Virus record (IMG/VR): IMGVR_UViG_3300049727_000053
Coordinates: 1-21,729 of that record
Origin: a virus
DNA length: 21,729 nucleotides
Reading direction: 5' to 3' (one strand)
The first letter of the stretch is position 1. The number at the start of each line of letters is the position of its first letter. Positions 8,244 through 15,106 of this stretch are shown one piece after another. The notes under the pieces were generated by a model that searched no databases, was not told the DNA's origin, and saw only the letters and a program-made list of their open reading frames with translations. A program made the translations under genes and the position numbers.

Positions 8244-8274
8244 CTCTGACCACCACGATCGAGCGAGGATCGAA

Positions 8275-9039
8275 ATGGCTACTGAGATAATAGAACGCGC
8301 CGCCGCGCGCGCCAGTGGTCTCACCCGATATTTTACCGGCAAACCGTGCAAGCACGGTCACGTCGCTGAGCGCGTCGCCTCGAATGGTCGCTGCATCGTG
8401 TGTCTGTACGATGCAGAAAAGCGCTACATCGCGGCTCATCCAGAGAAAATTCGCGAAAAACGGCGTGATTATGAGCGCAATGCCGGTCCGGAGCGCAGGG
8501 CGGCGCATAAGGATGCCGACAAGCGTTGGCGGGATGCCAATGCAGACAAGAATGCTCTCCGCAAGAAACTTTGGGACGTTGCGAACCCAGATCGCCGACG
8601 CAAGCACGGAAAGAAATGGCGCGACGCCAATCCCGAGAAAATCCGCGTCAAAAACAAGCGCTACAAGGCGGAGAACGCGGAGAGACTGGCGCCGATCGCC
8701 CTTGAGCGCACGCGGCAATGGGAAAAGGACAACCCCGAGAAGGCGGCGGAGAACCATCGCGTCGTGCGCCGACGTCGACGCGCTCGCATTGCCGGCATCG
8801 AAGGCGACCACACTCGATCCGAAACTGACGCGCTTTTGAGGGCGCAGCGCTTCATCTGCGCTGAGCCGACATGCGGCGCTGACATCCACAAGCGTCGGCA
8901 TTTGGATCATATCCATCCTATCGCGCGAGGCGGCTCGAACGGCATCGAAAATCTGCAATGGCTTTGCCCGAGCTGCAATCGGCGCAAGGGCGCGCGCGAT
9001 CCCGCGGAATGGGCGCAAATCAACGGCCGGCTGCTCTAG
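8275..9039 (+). CDS. HNH endonuclease, homing type
   Basis: This 254-residue DNA-cutting enzyme probably acts as a free-standing homing endonuclease that spreads its own gene. The N-terminus has a zinc-binding-like module with C25, H27, H29, C40 and C43 (YFTGKPCKHGH, then NGRCIVC). The middle (about 45-160) is very basic and made of repeating WRDANP/KKxW-type units, a plausible DNA-contacting spacer. The C-terminal HNH nuclease spans about 195-245: zinc cysteines C195, C200, C231 and C234, the HLDHIHP motif (D211, H212) and N226/N235. GAGGA at 8265-8269 gives a good ribosome site. It interrupts the P22-like order directly after the coat gene, with its own promoter-like sequence upstream. All catalytic residues are present. 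No group I intron core is evident, and coat does not look split. Confidence 0.88.
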   Translation: MATEIIERAAARASGLTRYFTGKPCKHGHVAERVASNGRCIVCLYDAEKRYIAAHPEKIREKRRDYERNAGPERRAAHKDADKRWRDANADKNALRKKLWDVANPDRRRKHGKKWRDANPEKIRVKNKRYKAENAERLAPIALERTRQWEKDNPEKAAENHRVVRRRRRARIAGIEGDHTRSETDALLRAQRFICAEPTCGADIHKRRHLDHIHPIARGGSNGIENLQWLCPSCNRRKGARDPAEWAQINGRLL

Positions 9040-9054
9040 CTGGTCACAACCACC

Positions 9055-9077
9055 AAGGGCGCTTCGGCGCCCTTTTT
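9055..9077 (+). terminator. Rho-independent terminator
   Basis: AAGGGCGC (9055-9062) pairs perfectly with GCGCCCTT (9067-9074) around a TTCG tetraloop, and TTTCTTT follows. This is a textbook intrinsic terminator. It ends the HNH transcript and may originally have been the terminator of the coat gene. High-copy coat mRNA is often bounded this way. Confidence 0.85.
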
Positions 9078-9092
9078 CTTTGGAGAACAGCG

Positions 9093-9470
9093 ATGGCCTT
9101 CGATTCCGAACAGCACGAACTCCACCCATCCGGCTTCATGGTCGACAAGGAAGACGGGCACCCGCTCGGCATCGTCCAGGCGCCGATCGCCAAGCACCCC
9201 GACAATGGCGCCGACTATCCCAAGTGGGTCAAGGCGCACGAAAGCCACCTTATTCGCAAACAGGTCGGCGAAGCCTCGCACGTCGCCGCGCCGATGTTCG
9301 CGCAGCTCTATGTCGACCGCGAAGGCGCCGTGAGCGTGCTGGTCGACAGCGCCGAGGAAGAGGCGATGGCGATGGCGCCGAAGGTCGAGGAGACCGCCGC
9401 CGCCGCGCCGATTCCCGCGGCCGCGCCGCCCGCCAACGACGGCGATCACGAGCCGCCGCACGCGGCCTGA
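9093..9470 (+). CDS. Small acidic protein of unknown function, 125 aa
   Basis: The start at 9093 is supported by TGGAGA at 9081-9086, six bases upstream. Longer readings of the frame would run back through the terminator and the HNH gene and are rejected. The product has a conserved-looking N-terminal part (about 1-80, with HPSGFMVDKEDGHPLGIVQA and DYPKWVKAHESH). An Ala/Glu/Pro-rich tail that is probably disordered follows. There is no signal peptide or membrane segment. It follows coat directly apart from the HNH insertion, so a capsid-associated or head-completion role is possible. I do not recognise the family. Confidence 0.75.
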   Translation: MAFDSEQHELHPSGFMVDKEDGHPLGIVQAPIAKHPDNGADYPKWVKAHESHLIRKQVGEASHVAAPMFAQLYVDREGAVSVLVDSAEEEAMAMAPKVEETAAAAPIPAAAPPANDGDHEPPHAA

Positions 9471-9586
9471 CGAAACCCGCTCGGCGAACTTTGCGGCGTC
9501 CGACACTTACGCGGCCGGACGGCGGGAACGGTGACGCCCCGCGGCGCGCCGAGCGGCCCCTCAACCCCAGACAAGAGGACAAGCGA
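9471..9586 (+). other. Gene-free spacer
   Basis: This 116-base, very GC-rich spacer lies between two small structural-region genes. CGTCCG and CGGACG could form a weak stem, and AAGAGGAC near the end (about 9573-9580) is the ribosome site of the next gene. No promoter or terminator is convincing. Confidence 0.5.
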
Positions 9587-10471
9587 ATGGTTGACGTATT
9601 CAGCGGGCCCGTCGATCTCTCGGCGGTCAAGTCGCCGGTCTATCTCGATCCCGAGATCGCCGGCGAAGGCTATAAGGGCACGCTTTCCAACGGCGATCCC
9701 GATCTCGAATGGCGCCCGGCCGAGGTCGAGGCCAATCTCCCGCGCTACGACAAGATCAAGGCCCTGGCGCACCTGTTCGCCAAAAAGCCCTATCGCGCCT
9801 TCCCGGCGATGCTCTACCACCCGAGCGAGGATCCGGTCGTCGTCACTAGCAACGAGGAATCGCTGAAATACCGCGTCATCTTTCGCGAGACGAACGCCGA
9901 GGAAAAGGCCAAATATTCCGGGCAGCGCTTCACCTGGGACTATCTCGGCGCGACCGAATGGCGCTCGATTCCCTTCGCGCGCGATTTGAAGCCGAATGTT
10001 CACAACTCGAGCGGCAAGAACATCGTCCACTTCGACCGCACGGCCGAGCTGCAAAACGAATTGATCGAGCGCGTTGTCCTGGGCGCGACCGAGGCCATCG
10101 CCAAGGCGATGAACATCGCGCAGCCGAAGCCGCCAGGCGCGCCCGCCGGCCAGCCGGGGATCGACCCCGCTTTGTGGTCGCGTTTCCAGGCCTTCGTCGC
10201 TTGGGAGGAGGCCGGCAAGGCGGCGCTTAGCCCGGCCGCGACGGACGTGCTCGACGCCAACGCGCATCTGCTCAGCGACGGCGAACCGGATGAGACCGAA
10301 GCGGCCGAGGCCGCGCCCGCGACCTCCGCGCTCGCTGGCTCCACGCGCGTCACTGCCGCCGAGGAATTGGCGATGTGGCGGACCGAGGCCGAGCGCGTCG
10401 GCGTCAAGCCCGACAAGCGATGGGGCGTCGAGCGGTTGAAAGAGGAAGTCGACAAGGCGATGGAGGCCTGA
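9587..10471 (+). CDS. Structural-region protein of unknown function, 294 aa
   Basis: The ATG at 9587 has AGAGGA at 9574-9579 as a ribosome site. The frame is open further upstream, but that part overlaps the previous gene and lacks its composition. Residues about 1-165 form a compact domain with SPVYLDPEIAGEGYKGTL and FTWDYLGATEWRSIPFARDL. A Pro/Ala linker follows, and the last 30 residues (GVKPDKRWGVERLKEEV) resemble the short helix-turn-helix 'RWG' tail seen at the ends of some phage proteins. It lies in the coat-to-gp4 interval, where P22 itself has no equivalent. I cannot name a function; head completion or decoration is possible. The real frame is well supported by codon use. Confidence 0.78.
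   Translation: MVDVFSGPVDLSAVKSPVYLDPEIAGEGYKGTLSNGDPDLEWRPAEVEANLPRYDKIKALAHLFAKKPYRAFPAMLYHPSEDPVVVTSNEESLKYRVIFRETNAEEKAKYSGQRFTWDYLGATEWRSIPFARDLKPNVHNSSGKNIVHFDRTAELQNELIERVVLGATEAIAKAMNIAQPKPPGAPAGQPGIDPALWSRFQAFVAWEEAGKAALSPAATDVLDANAHLLSDGEPDETEAAEAAPATSALAGSTRVTAAEELAMWRTEAERVGVKPDKRWGVERLKEEVDKAMEA
10462..10466 (+). promoter_or_regulatory. Ribosome binding site GGAGG that decides an ATA start
   Basis: GGAGG lies inside the last codons of the upstream gene, six bases before ATA at 10473. No ATG, GTG or TTG exists in the downstream frame near here, so this site is the main evidence for where translation of the next gene begins. Confidence 0.5.
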
Positions 10472-10472
10472 C

Positions 10473-10874
10473 ATAGACATTCCCGCTCGTTCTCAGTTCG
10501 CCAGCCCGGACGCCTATCTGCGTGCGCTCAAAACCTACGGACGCATCGGCGAGCAGGCCGAGGAGTGCATCACGGCGCTTTTCGAGTCCATCGTCGAAGC
10601 GGACGAAAAGCCGGAATGGGCGCAGCGCGCGATTCATCTTCGCAGCGTCCATCTGCGCGCGCCGATCGTCGTCTATAATCGCGCGCCGATCATTGCGGCG
10701 CTCACCGGCAGTCTGCTTGCTTCCGATCTCGAGCCGATGCGCGCCTGCTACGGCCAATTCGACAAGCTCGACGATGGGACTCCGCTTTGGAGTTTCATTG
10801 TCGAATGTCGGCCGGCCGGAGATCGGGCGTGGTGGATTCCCGAGCAGCCCTCGGCGCAGGCCTTGGCCCACTGA
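10473..10874 (+). CDS. Unknown protein, about 133 aa, apparent ATA start
   Basis: The frame is closed by TGA at 10437-10439 and then open to TGA at 10872-10874, with no ATG, GTG or TTG until an ATG deep inside (about 10737). The codon pattern is clearly coding. The product looks real (DAYLRALKTYGRIGEQAEEC, later APIVVYNRAPIIAALTGSLL and RAWWIPEQP). The best start is ATA at 10473, six bases after GGAGG. ATT (10479) and CTG (10518) are alternatives. Its stop overlaps the next gene's ATG (TGATG), which supports translation of this frame. Other readings are a sequence error turning ATG into ATA, or a +1 frameshift from the upstream gene. Family not recognised. Confidence 0.68.
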   Translation: MDIPARSQFASPDAYLRALKTYGRIGEQAEECITALFESIVEADEKPEWAQRAIHLRSVHLRAPIVVYNRAPIIAALTGSLLASDLEPMRACYGQFDKLDDGTPLWSFIVECRPAGDRAWWIPEQPSAQALAH

Positions 10875-11104
10875 TGGCGCTGACCTTCGCCGACGTCCAG
10901 AAGCTCGCACAAGCGGCCTGGACGGGCAACGGGAGCGTGTCGCTCTCGCTGAGCGGGGCGCAGGCCGCCGTCACCCACCAACCGAGCGGCGCAACAGCGC
11001 CGTTCGATCTCACGCGAAAAGACCTCGAGCGCGATCCGCAGACCTTCGGCGAGACAGTGCTCGCCCCTGCGCTCGCCGTGCTCAAGGACAAGATCGGGGG
11101 ATAG
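10874..11104 (+). CDS. Small protein of unknown function, 76 aa
   Basis: The start overlaps the preceding TGA as TGATG, implying translational coupling. Upstream in-frame starts would overlap the previous gene heavily and are rejected. The 76-residue product has an N-terminal helix (LTFADVQKLAQAAW) and a Gly/Ser strand region (GNGSVSLSLSGAQAAVTH). A helical C-terminus ends in KIGG. It has no signal peptide or membrane segment. It sits just before the gp4-like neck gene, so a head-neck accessory role is possible but not shown. Confidence 0.72.
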   Translation: MALTFADVQKLAQAAWTGNGSVSLSLSGAQAAVTHQPSGATAPFDLTRKDLERDPQTFGETVLAPALAVLKDKIGG

Positions 11105-11108
11105 CAGA

Positions 11109-11870
11109 ATGGCGAATCCTCCGGCCGAACCGGCGCTTCCGGTCGATAACGTCCAGCAGCTCATCGAGAACATGGTCGTCGACGCTGGCGTGGTAGGCAT
11201 CGACGAAGACATCGAACAGCCGATCCTCAATCGCGCTTTCAAGCAAATCAATTGGCTGATCGCCCAATGGGCGCGCAAGCGCTGGCTGGTCTATCGGATC
11301 CAGGATTATTCTTTCATTTCGACGGGAGCGCTGGCCTATCCAGTCGGAAACGGGCAGATCATCAACATCAATCCGCGCCCTGATCGGCTCGAATACGCCT
11401 TCATCCGCTTCCTCAACCCGTCGAACAACCAAGGGCTGCCGGTCGACATCCCGCTCGAGATCATTCCCTCGCACGAGGACTATTCGCGCATCCGGGTCAA
11501 GACGATTGGGACGCTGGCCTGGCAAATATTCTATGACCCGATTTGGCCGGTGGGAATGCTGTTTCCGTGGCCGGTGCCGCAGCCGACGATCTACGAGATT
11601 CACGTCGGCTTCAAAGTCGTCCTGCCGCGCTTTGCAAGCCTGCAACAAGCCATAAATTTCCCCCCGGAATATGAGGCGGCGCTGAATTGGTGCGGCGCGC
11701 GACGCCTGCGCGCGAGCTACCAACTGCCGCCCGATCCGGCCGTCGACGCCCTCGCCCGCGAAGCGCTCGCCGTCATCCGCTCGGCCAACACCGCAATCTC
11801 GACTCTCTCGATGCCGAGGGGCGTCCGCACGCGCGGCCGAGGCTACGATTACCGCGGTGATTCTGGATAG
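11109..11870 (+). CDS. Head-closure/tail accessory protein, P22 gp4-like
   Basis: This 253-residue protein should bind below the portal after packaging and help hold DNA in the head, as P22 gp4 does. The N-terminal helical part carries DEDIEQPILNRAFKQINWLI and AQWARKRWLVYRIQDYSF, the pattern of the gp4-like connector family. The rest has two Pro/aromatic-rich parts (WPVGMLFPWPVPQPTIYEI) and an Arg-rich tail. It comes four bases after the previous stop and its own stop lies within the ribosome site of the next gene, so it is part of the same transcript. P22 gp4 is 166 residues; this is larger, as in many gp4 relatives of GC-rich hosts. The name rests on fold pattern and position. Confidence 0.78.
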   Translation: MANPPAEPALPVDNVQQLIENMVVDAGVVGIDEDIEQPILNRAFKQINWLIAQWARKRWLVYRIQDYSFISTGALAYPVGNGQIININPRPDRLEYAFIRFLNPSNNQGLPVDIPLEIIPSHEDYSRIRVKTIGTLAWQIFYDPIWPVGMLFPWPVPQPTIYEIHVGFKVVLPRFASLQQAINFPPEYEAALNWCGARRLRASYQLPPDPAVDALAREALAVIRSANTAISTLSMPRGVRTRGRGYDYRGDSG

Positions 11871-11880
11871 GAGAACTATG

Positions 11881-12336
11881 ATGAAAAAGATTCTGTTCGC
11901 CGCCTTCGCGGCTTTGCTCGCCGGAAGCGTGATGGCGCTCGGCTCCACCGGCACCCCTCCGGGAACCGGCTTCCAAATGGTCGACGGCGCTTGGCTCAAC
12001 GGCCTCGCCGGCGGCGTGAACAATGCTTACATCAGCGGTCTCACCGCGGCCGGCACGACGCAGGCGACGTGCACGCCGCTCCCCGCTGGCTACTACCTCA
12101 TGGAAGCCGACACGGTTTCGGCCAGCACGGGTTTCTGTCTGCCCTTCGCCTACCAGGGCGCCGACATGCTGTTCTACAACAACGGCGCGCAGACCGTGAC
12201 GATCTATCCCTCGATCGCGAACAACCCGATCACCGCGGCGCAGGACACGATCAACAACACGACCTCGGTCACGGTGGCGAGCCATACGTCGGAGGCCTTC
12301 TCTTCGGCCAAGAACGGAGTCTGGTTCGCGAAGTGA
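11881..12336 (+). CDS. Secreted or surface-type small protein with Sec signal peptide
   Basis: AGGAG at 11869-11873 precedes tandem ATGs at 11878 and 11881; I use the second (7-base spacing). The N-terminus, MKKILFAAFAALLAGSVMA, is a standard Sec signal peptide with cleavage expected near residue 19-22. The rest is a beta-rich domain with two cysteines (CTPLPAGYY, TGFCLPFAYQGADMLFYNNG), possibly disulfide-bonded. I recall this domain from small proteins next to phage neck and tail genes, but its function is unknown to me. A signal peptide is odd for a virion protein assembled in the cytoplasm. It overlaps the next gene's GTG. Confidence 0.75.
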   Translation: MKKILFAAFAALLAGSVMALGSTGTPPGTGFQMVDGAWLNGLAGGVNNAYISGLTAAGTTQATCTPLPAGYYLMEADTVSASTGFCLPFAYQGADMLFYNNGAQTVTIYPSIANNPITAAQDTINNTTSVTVASHTSEAFSSAKNGVWFAK

Positions 12337-12542
12337 TCCGCCGCGAGCTGTTCGGCTGGTTCGACCCGAAGGAACAGGCTTTCCGGCTGAGCAAGATTCC
12401 GCCGGATTGCCCGATCCGCCCCTGCCTCACCTTCGAAACGAAGGAGGAGACGCGGGAATTCATCCAGCGCAAGCGGGCTACCGTCCATTGGTGGCCGCCC
12501 CTGCCTGATCGCGTGGCGGAGTGGTTCGATGCTGCGCTCTGA
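12333..12542 (+). CDS. Tiny protein of unknown function, 69 aa
   Basis: The GTG at 12333 overlaps the previous stop as GTGA, which suggests coupled translation; a separate ribosome site is weak. The 69-residue product is charged and Trp-rich, with RRELFGWFDPKEQAFRLSKI and a C-terminal VHWWPPLPDRVAEWFDAAL. It has no membrane segment. Its last 14 bases overlap the start of the gp10-like gene and contain that gene's GGAG. The family is not recognised. Small ORFs just before gp10-like genes are common in this phage type. Confidence 0.65.
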   Translation: MIRRELFGWFDPKEQAFRLSKIPPDCPIRPCLTFETKEETREFIQRKRATVHWWPPLPDRVAEWFDAAL

Positions 12543-14277
12543 CGGCCTGATCCCACTCAACGGCGGCGCGTATCAAGGCCGAGACGCGATAAGTAATTGG
12601 CAGATTTGTGAAAACCTGTTCCCGGAGCTCAACCCGCAGGAAGTCGATCCCGACGTCGCCGTGACGCACTATCCGCGCGAGGGCTTGCGGCCGCTCTCGG
12701 CGCCGCCGGCGGTCGGCCTCGGCCGGGGCGTCTTCACCGCTTCCAACGGCCAGCTCTACGCCGTGGTCGGGGCGAACGTCTATTACATCGACACTGCTTG
12801 GACGTGGCACCAAATCGGCCAGATCGCCGCGGGCAACACGCCGACGTCGCTCGCCGACAACGGGACGAATGCGGTCCTGGTCGACGGCAGTCCAAACGGC
12901 TATCAGATTTCGCTCGCCGACGTGGCGGGGACCAAAGGCGTCATCGTTTCGCTCGGGGCGATCACGCCGGGGGCAGGCGGCGGCGCTGATGCCGTCTATG
13001 CCGCCGTCCCTCTCACCGGAGGATCAGGAGCGGGCGCGACCGCAAACATCACGGTCAAGGGCGGCGTGGTGACGGAAGTCGATATTGTCGGCGGAGGAGA
13101 CGCCTACATCATCGGCGACGTGCTCTCGGCCGCGTCAGCGAGCATCGATAATGTCGTCGGGTTTTCGATTCCGGTCGCTTCGGTCACGGCGTTCACGCAA
13201 ATCGTCGACCCCACCGGGTCATTCGTCGGCTCGAGGCGGGCTGATTTCTCCGACACCTTCCTCGCCTTCGCCAATCCCGGCACGAACGAATGGATCGTCT
13301 CGCTGTCGAACCAGGTGGCGTTCAATGCGTTCGTCAATGCGGCGAAGGACTCGACGCCAGACCCGATTCAGACGTTTTCGTTCAATCTGCGGCAGATGTG
13401 GCTGCTCGGCACGCAGCGATCGGAAATCTGGTTTCTCGCCGGCTCGACGCCGTTCCCCTATCAGGAATGGCCGAACCTCTTCGTCCCCTACGGTTGCGTC
13501 GCCGCCTATTCGCTGGTGCGCGCCGGGGCCTCGCTGTTCTGGCTGTCGCGCAATCCGGAAGGCGAGGGGATCGCCGTCAAGACGGTCGGCGAGCAGATCG
13601 AGCCGATTTCCACCCGCGCGCTCGAATACGAGTGGGGAAACTACGCCCGCATCGACGACGTGATCGGGGGAACCTATCAGCGCGGCGGCCACACCTTCAT
13701 CATCTTCCATTTCCCGACCGCCGATCGGACCTGGGCTTACGACACCGCGACGAAGCAATGGCATCGCCGCACCTGGCTTGACGGGCAGGGCGTCTCGCAT
13801 CGCGAAAAAGTGGCCTATTACGCCAAGGTTGGCGCCGATGGCGGTTATGCGCCGACAAACGTCGCGCAGGACTGGCAGACCGGCCAAATCTACGCACTCG
13901 ACCCCAAGTTCTATACCGACAACGGGCAGTCGATCGTCTGCCGGCGGTCCTTCCCGCACATCATGAAGGACATGAAGGAGATCACCCACGTCGCGTTCGT
14001 GGCGGATTTCTCGACCGGCAACATCGTCGGGGTCAACGAAAAGCCGATCGCCGGGTCGCCGGCGCCGGCGCTGTTCATGCGCTACAGCAACGACGGCGGC
14101 AACAAGTGGTCGAACTACCGCCGCAAGGGGCGCGTCAGTTCGGGCAACTACCGCTCGATGATGCGCTGGCGCGGCCTGGGCATGGCGCGCGATCGCGTCT
14201 ACGAATTGTTGTGGAGCTATCCCGGTGAATCCGCGCTCCAAGGGGCCTATGTCGATCCGATCGAGCATGGCGCATGA
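12529..14277 (+). CDS. Tail hub / packaged DNA stabilisation protein, P22 gp10-like
   Basis: This 582-residue protein fits the large gp10-type hub that follows gp4 under the portal and anchors needle and fibres. It starts with LRSDGLIPLNGGAYQGRD and ENLFPELNPQEVD, typical of gp10-like proteins. A beta-propeller-like body follows, with repeated Gly/aromatic strands such as NGQLYAVVGANVYYID, RSEIWFLAGSTPFPYQEWPN and FHFPTADRTWAYD. A Gly-rich module at about 162-219 interrupts the body and is about 65% identical to a segment of the gene at the window's right end. GGAG at 12518-12521 supports the ATG. P22 gp10 is 472 residues, so the extra length is partly this module. The gene ends in ATGA with the next. 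Confidence 0.82.
   Translation: MLRSDGLIPLNGGAYQGRDAISNWQICENLFPELNPQEVDPDVAVTHYPREGLRPLSAPPAVGLGRGVFTASNGQLYAVVGANVYYIDTAWTWHQIGQIAAGNTPTSLADNGTNAVLVDGSPNGYQISLADVAGTKGVIVSLGAITPGAGGGADAVYAAVPLTGGSGAGATANITVKGGVVTEVDIVGGGDAYIIGDVLSAASASIDNVVGFSIPVASVTAFTQIVDPTGSFVGSRRADFSDTFLAFANPGTNEWIVSLSNQVAFNAFVNAAKDSTPDPIQTFSFNLRQMWLLGTQRSEIWFLAGSTPFPYQEWPNLFVPYGCVAAYSLVRAGASLFWLSRNPEGEGIAVKTVGEQIEPISTRALEYEWGNYARIDDVIGGTYQRGGHTFIIFHFPTADRTWAYDTATKQWHRRTWLDGQGVSHREKVAYYAKVGADGGYAPTNVAQDWQTGQIYALDPKFYTDNGQSIVCRRSFPHIMKDMKEITHVAFVADFSTGNIVGVNEKPIAGSPAPALFMRYSNDGGNKWSNYRRKGRVSSGNYRSMMRWRGLGMARDRVYELLWSYPGESALQGAYVDPIEHGA
13012..13185 (+). repeat. Gly/Thr-rich module, copy A (inside the gp10-like gene)
   Basis: These 58 codons, from LTGGSGAGATANITV to VVGFSIPVASV, align without gaps to codons 21474-21647. 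By eye 38 of 58 residues are identical. Similar Gly-rich strand modules are known from phage tail-fibre and appendage proteins. Confidence 0.85.
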
Positions 14278-15104
14278 CGGCGCCGGTCGAGAGCGTTCCG
14301 AGCTCCTCGCCGCTAGTCGGGCCCGACGGACGCTCCGTCAATACACCGTGGTACTCGTTTTTCGTCAGCATCTTTAACGCCCTCGGCGGGGCAGGGGGTA
14401 GCGCCAGCGCGCTACTCGACACCTTGTCGAGCATCCCCGGCTCGATGCTGCTGCGCGGCGTCGCGTCGTGGGCGGGGCTTCTGCCGGGCGCGCACAACGC
14501 CGTGCTGCGCATGGGCGTCACCTATCCCGAGTGGGACACGCTCGACGGCAATAGCTTCGCGCCGCAGGCTCAGAACACGCTCTTTGCCGGTCCTGCGGCG
14601 GGCGCCAATGCGGCGCCGAGCTTCCGCAAGCTCGCCTCGGCCGATCTCGCCAACGTCGCGGGGCAGATTCCGGGAACCGGCACCAACGACAACGCGGCGG
14701 CCGGCGACGTCGGCGAATATGTCGCGAGCCAAGTGATCTCCGGCGCGGCGGTGGCGCTCAGCAGCGGCATTGCAGCCGACGTCACGCACATCACGCTCTC
14801 GGCCGGCGATTGGGACGTCTGGGGGTCGATCTCGACCGCGCCGGCGGGGAGCACGACGCAGAGCGATATTCGCGGCTGGACGAACACGATCACCGCCGCC
14901 GATCCGCTGCCGCCCAACAGCGGCGCTTATGCCGAGACGCAGATGGCGATTGGCGCGGGGCTCGCTCAAACCTTGCCGATCGGGATGCAGCGGATCTCGG
15001 TCGCCAGCGGCGTCAACCAGAACGTCTATCTCAGCGCGGAAGTGACGTTCGCGACATCGACGCTCGGCGCCTATGGCTTCATCGGCGCGCGGCGCGTCCG
15101 GTAA
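14274..15104 (+). CDS. Tail fibre or needle-like protein (gp26 position), 276 aa
   Basis: The start overlaps the hub gene as ATGA. The N-terminus (VGPDGRSVNTPWYSFFVSIF) resembles the short anchor segment of phage appendage proteins encoded next to gp10-like hubs. A middle Gly/Ala/Ser-rich part contains SFRKLASADLANVAGQIPG, a pattern common in tail-fibre stalks. The C-terminal half (about 145-276) is beta-rich with alternating hydrophobic residues and looks like a trimerising head domain. P22 has its tail needle gp26 in this slot, but long coiled-coils typical of gp26 are not evident, so a fibre is also likely. No enzymatic motif is seen. Confidence 0.65.
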   Translation: MTAPVESVPSSSPLVGPDGRSVNTPWYSFFVSIFNALGGAGGSASALLDTLSSIPGSMLLRGVASWAGLLPGAHNAVLRMGVTYPEWDTLDGNSFAPQAQNTLFAGPAAGANAAPSFRKLASADLANVAGQIPGTGTNDNAAAGDVGEYVASQVISGAAVALSSGIAADVTHITLSAGDWDVWGSISTAPAGSTTQSDIRGWTNTITAADPLPPNSGAYAETQMAIGAGLAQTLPIGMQRISVASGVNQNVYLSAEVTFATSTLGAYGFIGARRVR

Positions 15105-15106
15105 TC

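Noticed and set aside
6896-9080. Group I intron splitting the coat gene with HNH as intron ORF
   Set aside because: Coat reads through to a family-like C-terminus and stop before the HNH gene. No second coat exon follows, and no intron core motif was seen.
8236-9129. - strand frame opposite the HNH gene with hydrophobic stretches
   Set aside because: It crosses the terminator and the start of the next gene. The HNH catalytic residues on the + strand are decisive.
8958-9470. Longer reading of the small gene starting at 8958
   Set aside because: It would run through the HNH 3' end and the terminator. The 9093 start has its own ribosome site.
9080-9586. N-terminal extension of the 294-aa protein back to 9080
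   Set aside because: The extension is Arg-rich shadow sequence of the 9093 gene. AGAGGA before 9587 fixes the start.
10440-10475. RF2-like programmed +1 frameshift at the end of the 294-aa gene
   Set aside because: The GGAGG lies directly against the shift site without the needed spacing, and GCC to CCT re-pairing is poor. An ATA start is simpler, though not proven.
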